Origin: Carboxylicivirga marina
GTDB taxonomy: Bacteria > Bacteroidota > Bacteroidia > Bacteroidales > Marinilabiliaceae
Length of the DNA: 64,000 nt
NCBI RefSeq assembly: GCF_016612505.1
Contig: NZ_JAENRR010000023.1
Span: forward strand, 1 to 64,000
Direction: 5' to 3'
In this document: piece by piece, positions 1 through 7,119 of the stretch
Layout of the letters: each line of letters opens with the position of its first letter
How positions within the stretch are numbered: the first letter of the stretch is position 1
Translations under genes and position numbers: made by a program
Notes under the pieces: generated by a model
Databases searched by the model: none
What the model saw: the letters and a program-made list of their open reading frames with translations, nothing else
What the model was told of the DNA's origin: nothing

Positions 1-73
1 ATAGGTGTAATTTTATTCACACTCTCGTGAAAAAATTATGATTTTGAAAAAGCGCTTTGGAGAACCTGAGTTG

Positions 74-928
74 TCACTGTATTTCAACATCATTAATAAC
101 TGTACTTATCATTTGATTGATAGTAGTTTCATCAGGCATTTTTACATAAGCGGTGTGAAGCCCATTTATTTGTTCAATCTTCTCAACTTTAAAACTGTCA
201 GATAACTTGGTTTGAATCAATTCTCGATCTCCTGCAAAATCCAGTTTAATTAAGTTGTCTTTATAGCTCTGTCGTATGTCATCAATCTGACCCGTTAATA
301 TGGTTTTTGACTGATTGATAAGCGTAATGTGGTCGCACAGTTCTTCAACCGAACCCATGTTGTGAGTTGAAAACAGTATGGTCGCTCCATTTTCTTTGAG
401 CTTTAGTATTTCTTGTTTTAAGATGTTGGCATTAATTGGATCAAAGCCGCTAAATGGTTCATCAAATATCAAAAGCTTAGGATCGTGCAAAACGGTAACG
501 ACAAACTGAATCTTTTGCTGCATTCCTTTTGATAGTTCTTCCACCTTTTTGTCCCACCAGGGTTGGATTTCAAATTTTTCGAACCAATATTTTAGTTTTT
601 TGAGAGCGTCATTGCGCGAAAGCCCTTTCATGCGAGCGAGGTAAACAGCTTGCTCACCTACTTTCATCTTTTTGTATAATCCTCTTTCTTCGGGAAGATA
701 ACCGATGCGGTGGACATCTTCGGACTTTAATGGACGTCCGTTAAAGATAATTTCACCTGAGTCGGGTCCGGTAATCTGATTAATAATACGTATTAGGGTA
801 GTTTTACCTGCGCCATTTGGTCCCAGAAGACCATAAATACTGTTTTCAGGCACTTGTAGATTGACCTCGTTCAGTGCCAGGTGGTTGGCATACTTTTTTA
901 CCACCTGCTTCGCTTCAAGAAACATCAT
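74..928 (-). CDS. ABC transporter ATP-binding protein (NatA/DrrA-like)
   Basis: Cytoplasmic ATPase subunit of a two-part ABC exporter; it powers a separate permease that is not in this window. Visible motifs are Walker A GPNGAGKTT at about residues 36-44, the LPEERGLY segment typical of this subfamily around the Q-loop, the signature LSKGMQQK near 133-140, Walker B LLIFDEP near 153-160 and the H-loop STH near 190. The C-terminal 70 residues fit the DUF4162 extension common in this family. The length of 284 aa is normal. Two consecutive ATG codons (928 and 925) are possible starts. The gene points toward the left edge, so its permease is probably just beyond position 1. The substrate cannot be told. 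Confidence 0.93.
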   Translation of the reverse strand: MMFLEAKQVVKKYANHLALNEVNLQVPENSIYGLLGPNGAGKTTLIRIINQITGPDSGEIIFNGRPLKSEDVHRIGYLPEERGLYKKMKVGEQAVYLARMKGLSRNDALKKLKYWFEKFEIQPWWDKKVEELSKGMQQKIQFVVTVLHDPKLLIFDEPFSGFDPINANILKQEILKLKENGATILFSTHNMGSVEELCDHITLINQSKTILTGQIDDIRQSYKDNLIKLDFAGDRELIQTKLSDSFKVEKIEQINGLHTAYVKMPDETTINQMISTVINDVEIQ

Positions 929-1005
929 AGGTTAGTAGTTGTAAATTATTTAGGAGTGAAGATAAGGTTTTTACCTTTACAATAAAATACAACTACGGCT
1001 AGGCT

Positions 1006-1446
1006 CTAGAACCAGGATGTTCCCAATTGCTCCCTGAATGGCCATGGTATGGCAATTATCACAATGATAAGGGCGAGCAGATTGTTCCAGAAAATTCGTT
1101 TGTGCGTTTGGAAATTACTATAACCTTTTGACTTTGCTGCGTTGTGAATAATAATGACTGTTGCGATCAGCATCATTAATGGGTGTTCCAAAGTGAAAAA
1201 GCGCAGAAGCGTGCTTTTCATGGTAGCAGCATCAAACATAACCTTTGAACTGATGGTGTATAAGACGATACCAATCATTAATTGAGCCAGAAACATTCCA
1301 GCATTAATTTTAACTAACACATGGTGGCTACCAGCATATTTTCTCTGTCTCATCCAACCCAAGAGACTTTGAATAATTACGCAGATTAGAAAAATAAGTG
1401 TTAGGTATCGAAGTCCGCTATGGGCGTGTAATAGTCCGTTGTACAT
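1006..1446 (-). CDS. Small four-helix membrane protein, cytochrome b-like
   Basis: Integral membrane protein of about 146 aa with four predicted hydrophobic helices and conserved-looking histidines (HAHSGLR at the start of helix 1, His in EHPLMM, and HNAA), plus a C-terminal AIPWPFR motif. Bacteroidota homologues that I recall are annotated as cytochrome b-like proteins. Heme binding is an inference from the histidines and has not been shown. I chose the ATG at 1446 (MYNGLL) because the family begins right before the His-Ser-x-Leu-Arg segment. An upstream ATG at 1497 in frame would add 17 hydrophobic residues. It is separated from the ABC gene by 77 bp on the same strand, so they may be cotranscribed. 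Confidence 0.75.
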   Translation of the reverse strand: MYNGLLHAHSGLRYLTLIFLICVIIQSLLGWMRQRKYAGSHHVLVKINAGMFLAQLMIGIVLYTISSKVMFDAATMKSTLLRFFTLEHPLMMLIATVIIIHNAAKSKGYSNFQTHKRIFWNNLLALIIVIIAIPWPFREQLGTSWF

Positions 1447-1510
1447 AGTCAATAGTGTTTGAAGTATAAACATCAGTTTGAAATAAATTGTTCCCATTTT
1501 GTAAATTATT

Positions 1511-1554
1511 TTTTGAGTTTCAATAAAATATGCCTTACTTTGAAATGCAAAGTA
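1511..1554 (+). promoter_or_regulatory. Promoter with overlapping palindromic operator ACTTTG-N5-CAAAGT
   Basis: A TTTTG at 1511-1515 sits 19 bp before TTACTTTG (1535-1542), which matches the Bacteroidota -7 box TAnnTTTG at 7 of 8 positions. A perfect inverted repeat TACTTTG-aaatg-CAAAGTA (1536-1554) overlaps that -7 box. The core ACTTTG-N5-CAAAGT recurs at 2507-2523 in front of creD. A regulator bound here would block the promoter. The winged-helix gene at 2194 is the obvious candidate regulator (inference). Confidence 0.6.
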
Positions 1555-1561
1555 CTATGAT

Positions 1562-2197
1562 ATGAAAGAAAAGACAGATACTCTCCAGGATATAAAAGTC
1601 ATAAGACAAATGATGGAACAATCTTCTAAGTTTCTATCATTAAGTGGACTATCGGGCGTTGCGGCCGGCGTTATAGCTTTACTTGGTGCTGCTTTTGCCT
1701 ATTTCTTTGTATTAGAGCAGGGAGCAAATGTTTATGATGAATATATGCAGGGACTCAATGCCACTAATACAACACACGTTCGGCTGGGTTTATTATTGAC
1801 CGCTTTAGGAGTGCTTGTTTTAGCGATTGTTTCAGCCTGGTACTTTAGTTGGATAAAAGCAAGACGAGCCAATGAGAAACTTTGGAGCCCAGCTGCACGA
1901 ATGGTGACATTAAACCTGTCGCTGATATTAACTGTTGGCGGAGTATTTAGTTTGATTTTAGTGTATCACGAAAACATTCGTTTTGTGGCATCGGTAATGC
2001 TTATCTTTTATGGTTTGGCTCTGTTAATGGCATCACGATATACGCAACGAGATATTCAGTACCTGGCAATAACGGAAATTGCCTTAGGTTTATTGGCGGG
2101 AGTCTTTCTAAATTATGGAATCGTTTTTTGGTCTTTGGGTTTTGGTGTATTTCATATTATTTATGGGATAAGTATGTATATAAAATACGATCGATGA
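1562..2197 (+). CDS. Uncharacterised multi-pass membrane protein
   Basis: A 211-aa protein with a short charged N-terminus (residues 1-25), then about six hydrophobic segments and a Lys/Arg-containing loop near residues 95-105. I recognise no enzymatic motif. Similar membrane proteins are common in Bacteroidota directly upstream of a small winged-helix regulator and creD, as here. Its last codons overlap the next gene (ATGA, 2194-2197), which implies translational coupling. The operator-like palindrome at 1536-1554 lies directly before its start. Likely a member of an envelope-stress-type operon, function unknown. Confidence 0.8.
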   Translation: MKEKTDTLQDIKVIRQMMEQSSKFLSLSGLSGVAAGVIALLGAAFAYFFVLEQGANVYDEYMQGLNATNTTHVRLGLLLTALGVLVLAIVSAWYFSWIKARRANEKLWSPAARMVTLNLSLILTVGGVFSLILVYHENIRFVASVMLIFYGLALLMASRYTQRDIQYLAITEIALGLLAGVFLNYGIVFWSLGFGVFHIIYGISMYIKYDR

Positions 2198-2490
2198 AAG
2201 CCATTATAGAAGGTTTAAATAAGAATTTCGAAAACCGTATACGTTTAGGTATAATGTCGGCTTTAATGGTTAATGAAAAGTTGGATTTTAATGCCCTGAA
2301 AGAATTGCTTGGGGTAACTGATGGAAATTTGGCCAGTCATTTAAAGGCATTGGAGAAATACCAACTTGTGGTGGTTAACAAGCAATTTGTAGGGCGAAAG
2401 CCTAATACCAGTTATGCGGCAACAGACTATGGAAGAGTGAGTTTTAAGAAGCACTTGAATGCTTTGGAAGATTTGCTGGGAGGAATATAA
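2194..2490 (+). CDS. Winged-helix transcriptional regulator (HTH_34 type)
   Basis: A 98-aa DNA-binding protein. It has the pattern of small MarR/ArsR-like winged-helix proteins of the HTH_34 family: an N-terminal helix (NRIRLGIMSALM), a recognition region (LGVTDGNLASHLKALEKYQLV) and a wing with the FVGRKPNTSYAATDYGR pattern. The start at 2194 is chosen because its ATG overlaps the TGA of the upstream membrane gene (ATGA). A longer reading frame from 2128 would lie inside that gene. It probably represses its own operon and creD by binding ACTTTG-N5-CAAAGT, found before both transcription units (inference). Confidence 0.85.
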   Translation: MKAIIEGLNKNFENRIRLGIMSALMVNEKLDFNALKELLGVTDGNLASHLKALEKYQLVVVNKQFVGRKPNTSYAATDYGRVSFKKHLNALEDLLGGI

Positions 2491-2506
2491 TTTTTTTTAA
2501 TCATAC

Positions 2507-2523
2507 ACTTTGAAAAACAAAGT
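2507..2523 (+). promoter_or_regulatory. Palindromic operator ACTTTG-N5-CAAAGT before creD
   Basis: Perfect 6-bp arms with a 5-bp A-only spacer, 19 bp before the creD start. The arms and spacing are identical to the site at 1537-1553, which is what a shared regulator would require. No convincing -33 TTG is spaced correctly here. Confidence 0.55.
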
Positions 2524-2542
2524 ACTTTTAAAAATAACAATT

Positions 2543-3868
2543 ATGGAATTAATCACTAATGAAAGAAATGAAGAACAATGGTATCAAACATTAACCTTTA
2601 AAGTGGTCATGATTGGTGCTCTGGTATTGCTACTACTTATTCCCTTAGGAATGGTAAAATCCGTTATTCGAGAACGTCAGGCTACTGAGGCTGAGGTTGA
2701 GCGTGAACTTTTTGAGAAATGGGGTGGTGAGCAGGTGTTAACAGGCCCAATATTACATGTACCAACTTATTATTATCTGAAAGAAGATGAGAAATTAACG
2801 AAACACAAGCGTTGGTTGCACGTTATGCCCGAATTATTATCGGTAAATGGAAGTGTAGAGCCCGAAGTAAGGTATAGAGGTATTTATAAGAAAGTGCTTT
2901 ACAATTCGGATTTACAAATAGAAGGTGCTTTTGAGAAATTGGATCAGATGGTTATTAATGCCGATGAAGTTGATTGGGAGAGTGCTTATGTCACGATTGG
3001 CATTAGTGATAACCGAGGTATTAAAGGGGAGCTTGTGTTTAATTGGAATGATCATGCTTTAGAGCCTGAAGCAGGTATGGTTATTACTGATCTCAACAAT
3101 TCAGGTGTTTCATTGAAAGTGCCGCTCACGAAGGAGAACTTAGCCGATAAATTTGCCTTTGATGTGAAATTTAAACTCAGTGGCGCTAAGAGTTTGATGT
3201 TTAACCCTATTGGTAAGATTACGAAAGTAGATCTTGAATCTGGGTGGAACAATCCAAGTTTTACGGGAGCTTTTTCACCAATTGAACCAGAACTGAACGA
3301 AGAAGGTTTTAAGGCAGGTTGGGCTGTTACACATCTTAATCGGAATTTTCCGCAACATTGGTTAGGGCGTAGTTTTCAAATAGACACGCATCAGTTCGGC
3401 GTTAATTTATACGACCCGGTTAATCATTATCAAAAATCACTCAGATCAGCAAAATATGGAATCCTTATTATCAGCCTTACTCTATTGGTTTTTCTTTTTA
3501 TCGAATTGGTTAAGAAAAAAGAGGTGCAAATTATTCAATACCTTCTGGTGGGTTTGGCTCTGGTCTTGTTTTTTTCTGTCCTCACGGCACTAAGTGAACA
3601 CATTGGATTCTCATGGGCTTACCTGGTGGCAGCTTTAAGTATTATCACCCTTGTTACGTCGTACTCATATGGTATGATACGGGATAAGCAGCAAGCATTC
3701 TGGATTTTTATAATGCTTAGTGTGCTGTATTTATTCTTGTTCGTATTGTTGCAACTTAATGATTTTGCCTTCCTGGCGGGTAATATCGGTTTATTAATAG
3801 CCTTAGGTGCCATAATGAAGGCATCGCTAAAAATAAAAACAGCCACAACATCAACTGAAGTGGCTTAA
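2543..3868 (+). CDS. creD: CreD-like inner membrane protein
   Basis: CreD family (inner membrane protein linked to the CreBC envelope/beta-lactam response in Proteobacteria). The 441-aa protein has an N-terminal membrane helix (about residues 20-40), the family segment RERQ-EAEVE-E-KWGGEQVLTGPIL, a long soluble domain to about residue 300, and five or six C-terminal helices. I start at the ATG at 2543; a TTG 33 bp upstream, within the palindrome, is in frame but unlikely. Its association with a winged-helix regulator rather than a CreBC two-component system is usual in Bacteroidota. Function in this phylum is not established. Confidence 0.9.
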   Translation: MELITNERNEEQWYQTLTFKVVMIGALVLLLLIPLGMVKSVIRERQATEAEVERELFEKWGGEQVLTGPILHVPTYYYLKEDEKLTKHKRWLHVMPELLSVNGSVEPEVRYRGIYKKVLYNSDLQIEGAFEKLDQMVINADEVDWESAYVTIGISDNRGIKGELVFNWNDHALEPEAGMVITDLNNSGVSLKVPLTKENLADKFAFDVKFKLSGAKSLMFNPIGKITKVDLESGWNNPSFTGAFSPIEPELNEEGFKAGWAVTHLNRNFPQHWLGRSFQIDTHQFGVNLYDPVNHYQKSLRSAKYGILIISLTLLVFLFIELVKKKEVQIIQYLLVGLALVLFFSVLTALSEHIGFSWAYLVAALSIITLVTSYSYGMIRDKQQAFWIFIMLSVLYLFLFVLLQLNDFAFLAGNIGLLIALGAIMKASLKIKTATTSTEVA

Positions 3869-3881
3869 TTAAAATGATAAT

Positions 3882-3904
3882 GGAGGAGATTAAAAATCTT
3901 CTCC
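3882..3904. terminator. Bidirectional hairpin terminator between creD and CHAD gene
   Basis: Stem GGAGGAGATT/AATCTTCTCC (3882-3891 and 3895-3904, one G-T pair) with a 3-nt loop. It is followed by TTATTCT on the plus strand. It lies just after both convergent stop codons. Confidence 0.6.
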
Positions 3905-4804
3905 TTATTCTCGGCTTATGAGCCAGTAAGAGGTGATGCGTTTTACAAATGATTTGGCATCTTCGGTAAATAGTTTTCCGAGTAGTGGCCATAAATCCCG
4001 ATGTATATGTTCACGTTCTTTTCTGAATGAATCTGTTAAGCTGTTTTTGTCTTCATCTGAAATCACTTTCGCCGGAAGGTTGTTAATTAATAAAATGCTT
4101 TCGGCGATGTTGTGATCATCTCCCAACAGATCAGAGGCTTGTTTTAATGAAGTAGAATATGTTTTAAAGAAGTCGGGCCACACTTCCTGAATTAATATCA
4201 TTTGATTAAGAAGGTATTTTACCCTTTTCCTTAATTCGTGCAATGGATGATCGTCGAGCTTTAGCTGAGTTTCAGAAATTTTGTTTAAACACTGACTGTA
4301 TGAATTTGACGTACCTTGTCGAATTGTATGCGGGCCTAAGAAATCAAATGGAAATTCTTTAAGCTCCTTGCTTGAGATCTCCATTTGTTCTTTAATTGTA
4401 TCCAGTGTTTGATTATCTATTAAGCGTTTTAGTTCCAACTCCTTTTTAGAGTTTAGATGATTAATTAAGCTAATGAAGTTAGCTTCAGGAATGTGCAATT
4501 CTTCGGCTTCGAAGTTTTCAGCGAGATAAGTAATAATTACATGGTAATCACGTATTTGAGAGAGTTGTCGCGCGAGGTCTCGAAAGCGCATGTTTTCACT
4601 TTGATATATTTCTTCGCCAATATCCCAACGTACTAATCTTAAAATGGCACGAATTCTTTTAATGGCTTTTCTGATTTCATGAACTGAAATATCAATATCA
4701 TCAGGAATACTCGTAAGTTGTATAATCAGTTCGTACTGTTCTCTAAGTACTCTGGTTATTCCTTCCTGAAGTTCTTCTTGGTTATCAATAGCAAATCGAT
4801 ACAT
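3905..4804 (-). CDS. CHAD domain protein
   Basis: CHAD domain (conserved histidine alpha-helical domain), a helical bundle linked to polyphosphate binding. Residues near 40-60 carry VHEIRKAIKRIRAILRLVR and residues near 200-215 carry LHELRKRVKYLLNQ, the two conserved His-x-x-Arg-Lys helices that repeat in this fold. About 299 aa, all helical, no signal peptide. There is no fused CYTH domain, which many CHAD proteins have. The start is the ATG at 4804 or, 6 bp further upstream, the ATG at 4810. It is monocistronic. Role in polyphosphate biology is an inference from the family. Confidence 0.85.
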   Translation of the reverse strand: MYRFAIDNQEELQEGITRVLREQYELIIQLTSIPDDIDISVHEIRKAIKRIRAILRLVRWDIGEEIYQSENMRFRDLARQLSQIRDYHVIITYLAENFEAEELHIPEANFISLINHLNSKKELELKRLIDNQTLDTIKEQMEISSKELKEFPFDFLGPHTIRQGTSNSYSQCLNKISETQLKLDDHPLHELRKRVKYLLNQMILIQEVWPDFFKTYSTSLKQASDLLGDDHNIAESILLINNLPAKVISDEDKNSLTDSFRKEREHIHRDLWPLLGKLFTEDAKSFVKRITSYWLISRE

Positions 4805-4912
4805 AAGCATGTGTTTTGATACTTCAAACTACGTATTAAAAATTTGAATATCAAGCCGATTTTTATGCTGTCTATAATTTTTATAAATTATCAATCAAAT
4901 GATTCTGAATTT

Positions 4913-5956
4913 ATGAGAAATAAGGTTGTTTGGATAATTCCGTTATTATACCTGATTAGTTTATTTGAAGGAATGGCCCAAGAAAAAAATCAACAGATGT
5001 ATCCGGGTTTGTTTGCTTCAAGTGAAGTTTTAAAGATGAGCCTCTATTTTGATATCACTAAGCATGTTCGTAAAAAAAGTGAAGAATACTGCCCGGGTCG
5101 AGTTGTTTTTTATGATTACGGAAATGACTCCATAACATTAAATGTGCGCTGCAGGGCCCGTGGTAATAATCGAAAAGACAATTGTTTTTTCCCGCCTGTG
5201 ATGCTCAATTTTAAGCCGGATACCTTGCATACAAACGAGGGTTATGTGACGAAGTTGAAGCTGGTGACACATTGTGTCAACTCTAAAACGTATCGAGAAT
5301 ATTTATTGGAAGAATTCCTCATATATAAGCTATGGGAAATAATTAGTCCGTATGCTTTTCGAACCCGACTGGTTGATGTGAGTTATTTTGATACAGGTGA
5401 GCGGGAAAAGCATTATAATGCCACTGGCTTTTTTATTGAACCATTACATATAATGACCAAACGAACCAATACTCTTGAAATTAAAGGCGAATATTTTCAT
5501 GAAGCGGTCATTAATGCCCTGGATGCTGATCGGGTAGCATTTTTCTGCTACATGATTGGAAATACCGATTGGCGGATAAAAAGCGGACACAATATAAAAT
5601 TCATAAAACTTAATGAGGCTGGGCGTGAGGAAATAACTGCTATCCCTTACGATTTTGATCATGCTGGTTTAGTGAATGCTGCTTATGCTATGCCATCTCC
5701 GTGGTCTTCGGCAGAGGCTGTTATTGAGCGTGATTTTATAGGGCGATGTCGTGATTATGACGATAATTATTATGCTTTAATTGATGAATTTAATTCTGCT
5801 AAAGAACAGATTTATGAAACGATTCTCAACTATGAGCATCTTGAGATGAAAAAACGGAAACAGATATATAAGTATGTAGCAAGCTTCTACAGTGAAATGA
5901 AAAAGCCCGACAGCTTTGTAAAGAAATTGCATAGTGATTGTATGGATCGTTATTGA
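4913..5956 (+). CDS. Secreted protein with kinase-like motif pattern
   Basis: About 347 aa. I start at the ATG at 4913 because it gives a clear signal peptide (MRNKVVWIIPLLYLISLFEGMAQ, shown here in parts: basic MRNK, hydrophobic core, cleavage after MAQ); 4844 is an earlier in-frame ATG. Around residue 219 it has IGNTDW followed by HNIKFI, and around residue 246 PYDFDHAG. An Asp-x-x ... His-Asn ... Asp-Phe-Asp order resembles the catalytic loop and metal-binding motif of atypical kinase folds (HipA or CotH types). I do not recognise an exact family, so enzymatic activity is a hypothesis. It is followed by the SDR gene 32 bp downstream. Confidence 0.7.
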   Translation: MRNKVVWIIPLLYLISLFEGMAQEKNQQMYPGLFASSEVLKMSLYFDITKHVRKKSEEYCPGRVVFYDYGNDSITLNVRCRARGNNRKDNCFFPPVMLNFKPDTLHTNEGYVTKLKLVTHCVNSKTYREYLLEEFLIYKLWEIISPYAFRTRLVDVSYFDTGEREKHYNATGFFIEPLHIMTKRTNTLEIKGEYFHEAVINALDADRVAFFCYMIGNTDWRIKSGHNIKFIKLNEAGREEITAIPYDFDHAGLVNAAYAMPSPWSSAEAVIERDFIGRCRDYDDNYYALIDEFNSAKEQIYETILNYEHLEMKKRKQIYKYVASFYSEMKKPDSFVKKLHSDCMDRY

Positions 5957-5988
5957 AACAATTACATAAAGATTTGGGTTATCATTTT

Positions 5989-6804
5989 ATGGGAAAGACA
6001 ATAAGTATTATAGGTTGCGGTTGGTTTGGCTTGCCTTTGGCCAAATTCATGATTGATAAAGGCTGGACAGTTAAAGGTTCCACTACCTCAGAAAATAAAT
6101 TTGATCACCTAAAGCAAATTGGTATTTTGCCGTGCTTGCTTGATGTTGCACGCCCCGAAACATTTAAGAATGATTTTTTTAAGTCCGATTATATCCTGAT
6201 TAATATTCCGCCAACTAAAGTGATGCGTCAAGTGTCGGTTTATTGGCCATTAATCAAGGTAATTGAGAAAGAGGGGGCGCAAAAGGTCATTTTTATTAGC
6301 TCAACATCTGTTTATCCGTCTAATAATTCTATAGTTTATGAGGAAGATACAGAGCGTATGGGAGATGGGGTCAATCAACTACTTGATATTGAAAGGGCGT
6401 TTCAGAAAGCCGCTTTTGAATGTGCGATTATTCGATTCGCAGGTTTGGTTGGAGGTGAGCGGTATCCGGGTCGCTTTTTCACGCCGGAAAGAGTTGTTGA
6501 TGGTGGCAGTCAGGTTATTAACCTTATACATCTCGATGATTGTATTCAGATAGTTGAACAGTTATTGAAACAAGATGCATTCAATAATGTATTTAATGGT
6601 GTGGCAGATACACATCCTCAGAAGAAAGAGTTTTACACCCTTGCGGCTCAATTGAATAATAAGCCTGCTCCAAAGTTTAGTCAGGCTAATGTGCCTTATA
6701 AGATTATTTCGAATGAAAAAGTAAAGCGCCATTTGAATATAATATTTAAACATCCCGATTTAATTGAAATGCTCCACAATAATGAACTGTGGAATCGTAC
6801 ATGA
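5989..6804 (+). CDS. SDR-family NAD(P)-dependent epimerase/dehydratase (YeeZ-like)
   Basis: Extended short-chain dehydrogenase with an N-terminal Rossmann motif (IGCGWFGLPLA, residues about 7-17), INIPP near 70, and ISSTSVYP near 100-107, where the catalytic Ser and Tyr would sit. The ATG at 5989 is chosen because it places the Rossmann strand at the N-terminus; a TTG at 5938 would overlap the upstream gene. About 271 aa, normal for the YeeZ-type group, whose substrate is unknown. It is probably cotranscribed with the secreted protein upstream. Confidence 0.85.
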   Translation: MGKTISIIGCGWFGLPLAKFMIDKGWTVKGSTTSENKFDHLKQIGILPCLLDVARPETFKNDFFKSDYILINIPPTKVMRQVSVYWPLIKVIEKEGAQKVIFISSTSVYPSNNSIVYEEDTERMGDGVNQLLDIERAFQKAAFECAIIRFAGLVGGERYPGRFFTPERVVDGGSQVINLIHLDDCIQIVEQLLKQDAFNNVFNGVADTHPQKKEFYTLAAQLNNKPAPKFSQANVPYKIISNEKVKRHLNIIFKHPDLIEMLHNNELWNRT

Positions 6805-6817
6805 TATTTAGCACCAA

Positions 6818-6849
6818 TTTGGTAAATAGTTGTCAAAAAACTATGTTTG
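6818..6849 (+). promoter_or_regulatory. Promoter of the SAM riboswitch transcript
   Basis: TTTG (6818-6821), 20-bp spacer, then TATGTTTG (6842-6849), a perfect TAnnTTTG -7 box. Predicted transcription start is about 6855, 25 nt before the aptamer. A perfect inverted repeat CTGCATC-ac-GATGCAG (6858-6873) would be at the extreme 5' end of the RNA. Confidence 0.75.
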
Positions 6850-6880
6850 CATTAATTCTGCATCACGATGCAGATGTTTG

Positions 6881-6977
6881 AGTTTATTAAGAAGAGGGGA
6901 GAGACAGGCTCTGTGAACCTCTGGCAACCACCACTGGCAGGTGCCAAAACCTGATTCCTTTATGGAGATGATGAATT
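6881..6977 (+). ncRNA. SAM-I (S-box) riboswitch aptamer
   Basis: The sequence follows the SAM-I consensus closely: UUUAUUAAGAAGAGG, then GAGAGACAGGCUC with UGUGAACC, then GGCAACC, and AGGUGCCAAAACCUG. The closing P1 helix is seen as UUUAUUA (6883-6889) pairing with UGAUGAA (6969-6975). It senses S-adenosylmethionine and switches the downstream gene off when SAM is plentiful (known for the family). The gene controlled is the aspartokinase 143 bp downstream, the first step toward methionine. Confidence 0.93.
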
Positions 6978-7015
6978 TAAACAATTTAACGATGATACAA
7001 TACAATTACCTTCGA

Positions 7016-7040
7016 ATGCCCTGTCGGGCATAATTATTTT
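7016..7040 (+). terminator. Weak hairpin in SAM-I expression platform
   Basis: ATGCCC-TGTC-GGGCAT (7016-7031) followed by AATTATTTT. The stem of 6 bp is short for an intrinsic terminator. I could not find a clear antiterminator partner, so the expression platform remains unassigned. Confidence 0.35.
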
Positions 7041-7119
7041 ACCACAAGTGTTAGTTCTGATTAAGTCAGATTGTTTCCATGTATAACCTATGGTTCTATA
7101 CCATTATATATTATTGTAA

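Noticed and set aside
2128-2193. Longer N-terminus of the winged-helix regulator
   Set aside because: It would overlap the upstream gene by 66 bp; the ATGA overlap at 2194 is the natural start.
7016-7040. Definite SAM riboswitch terminator
   Set aside because: The 6-bp stem and interrupted T-run are too weak; kept only as a low-confidence feature.
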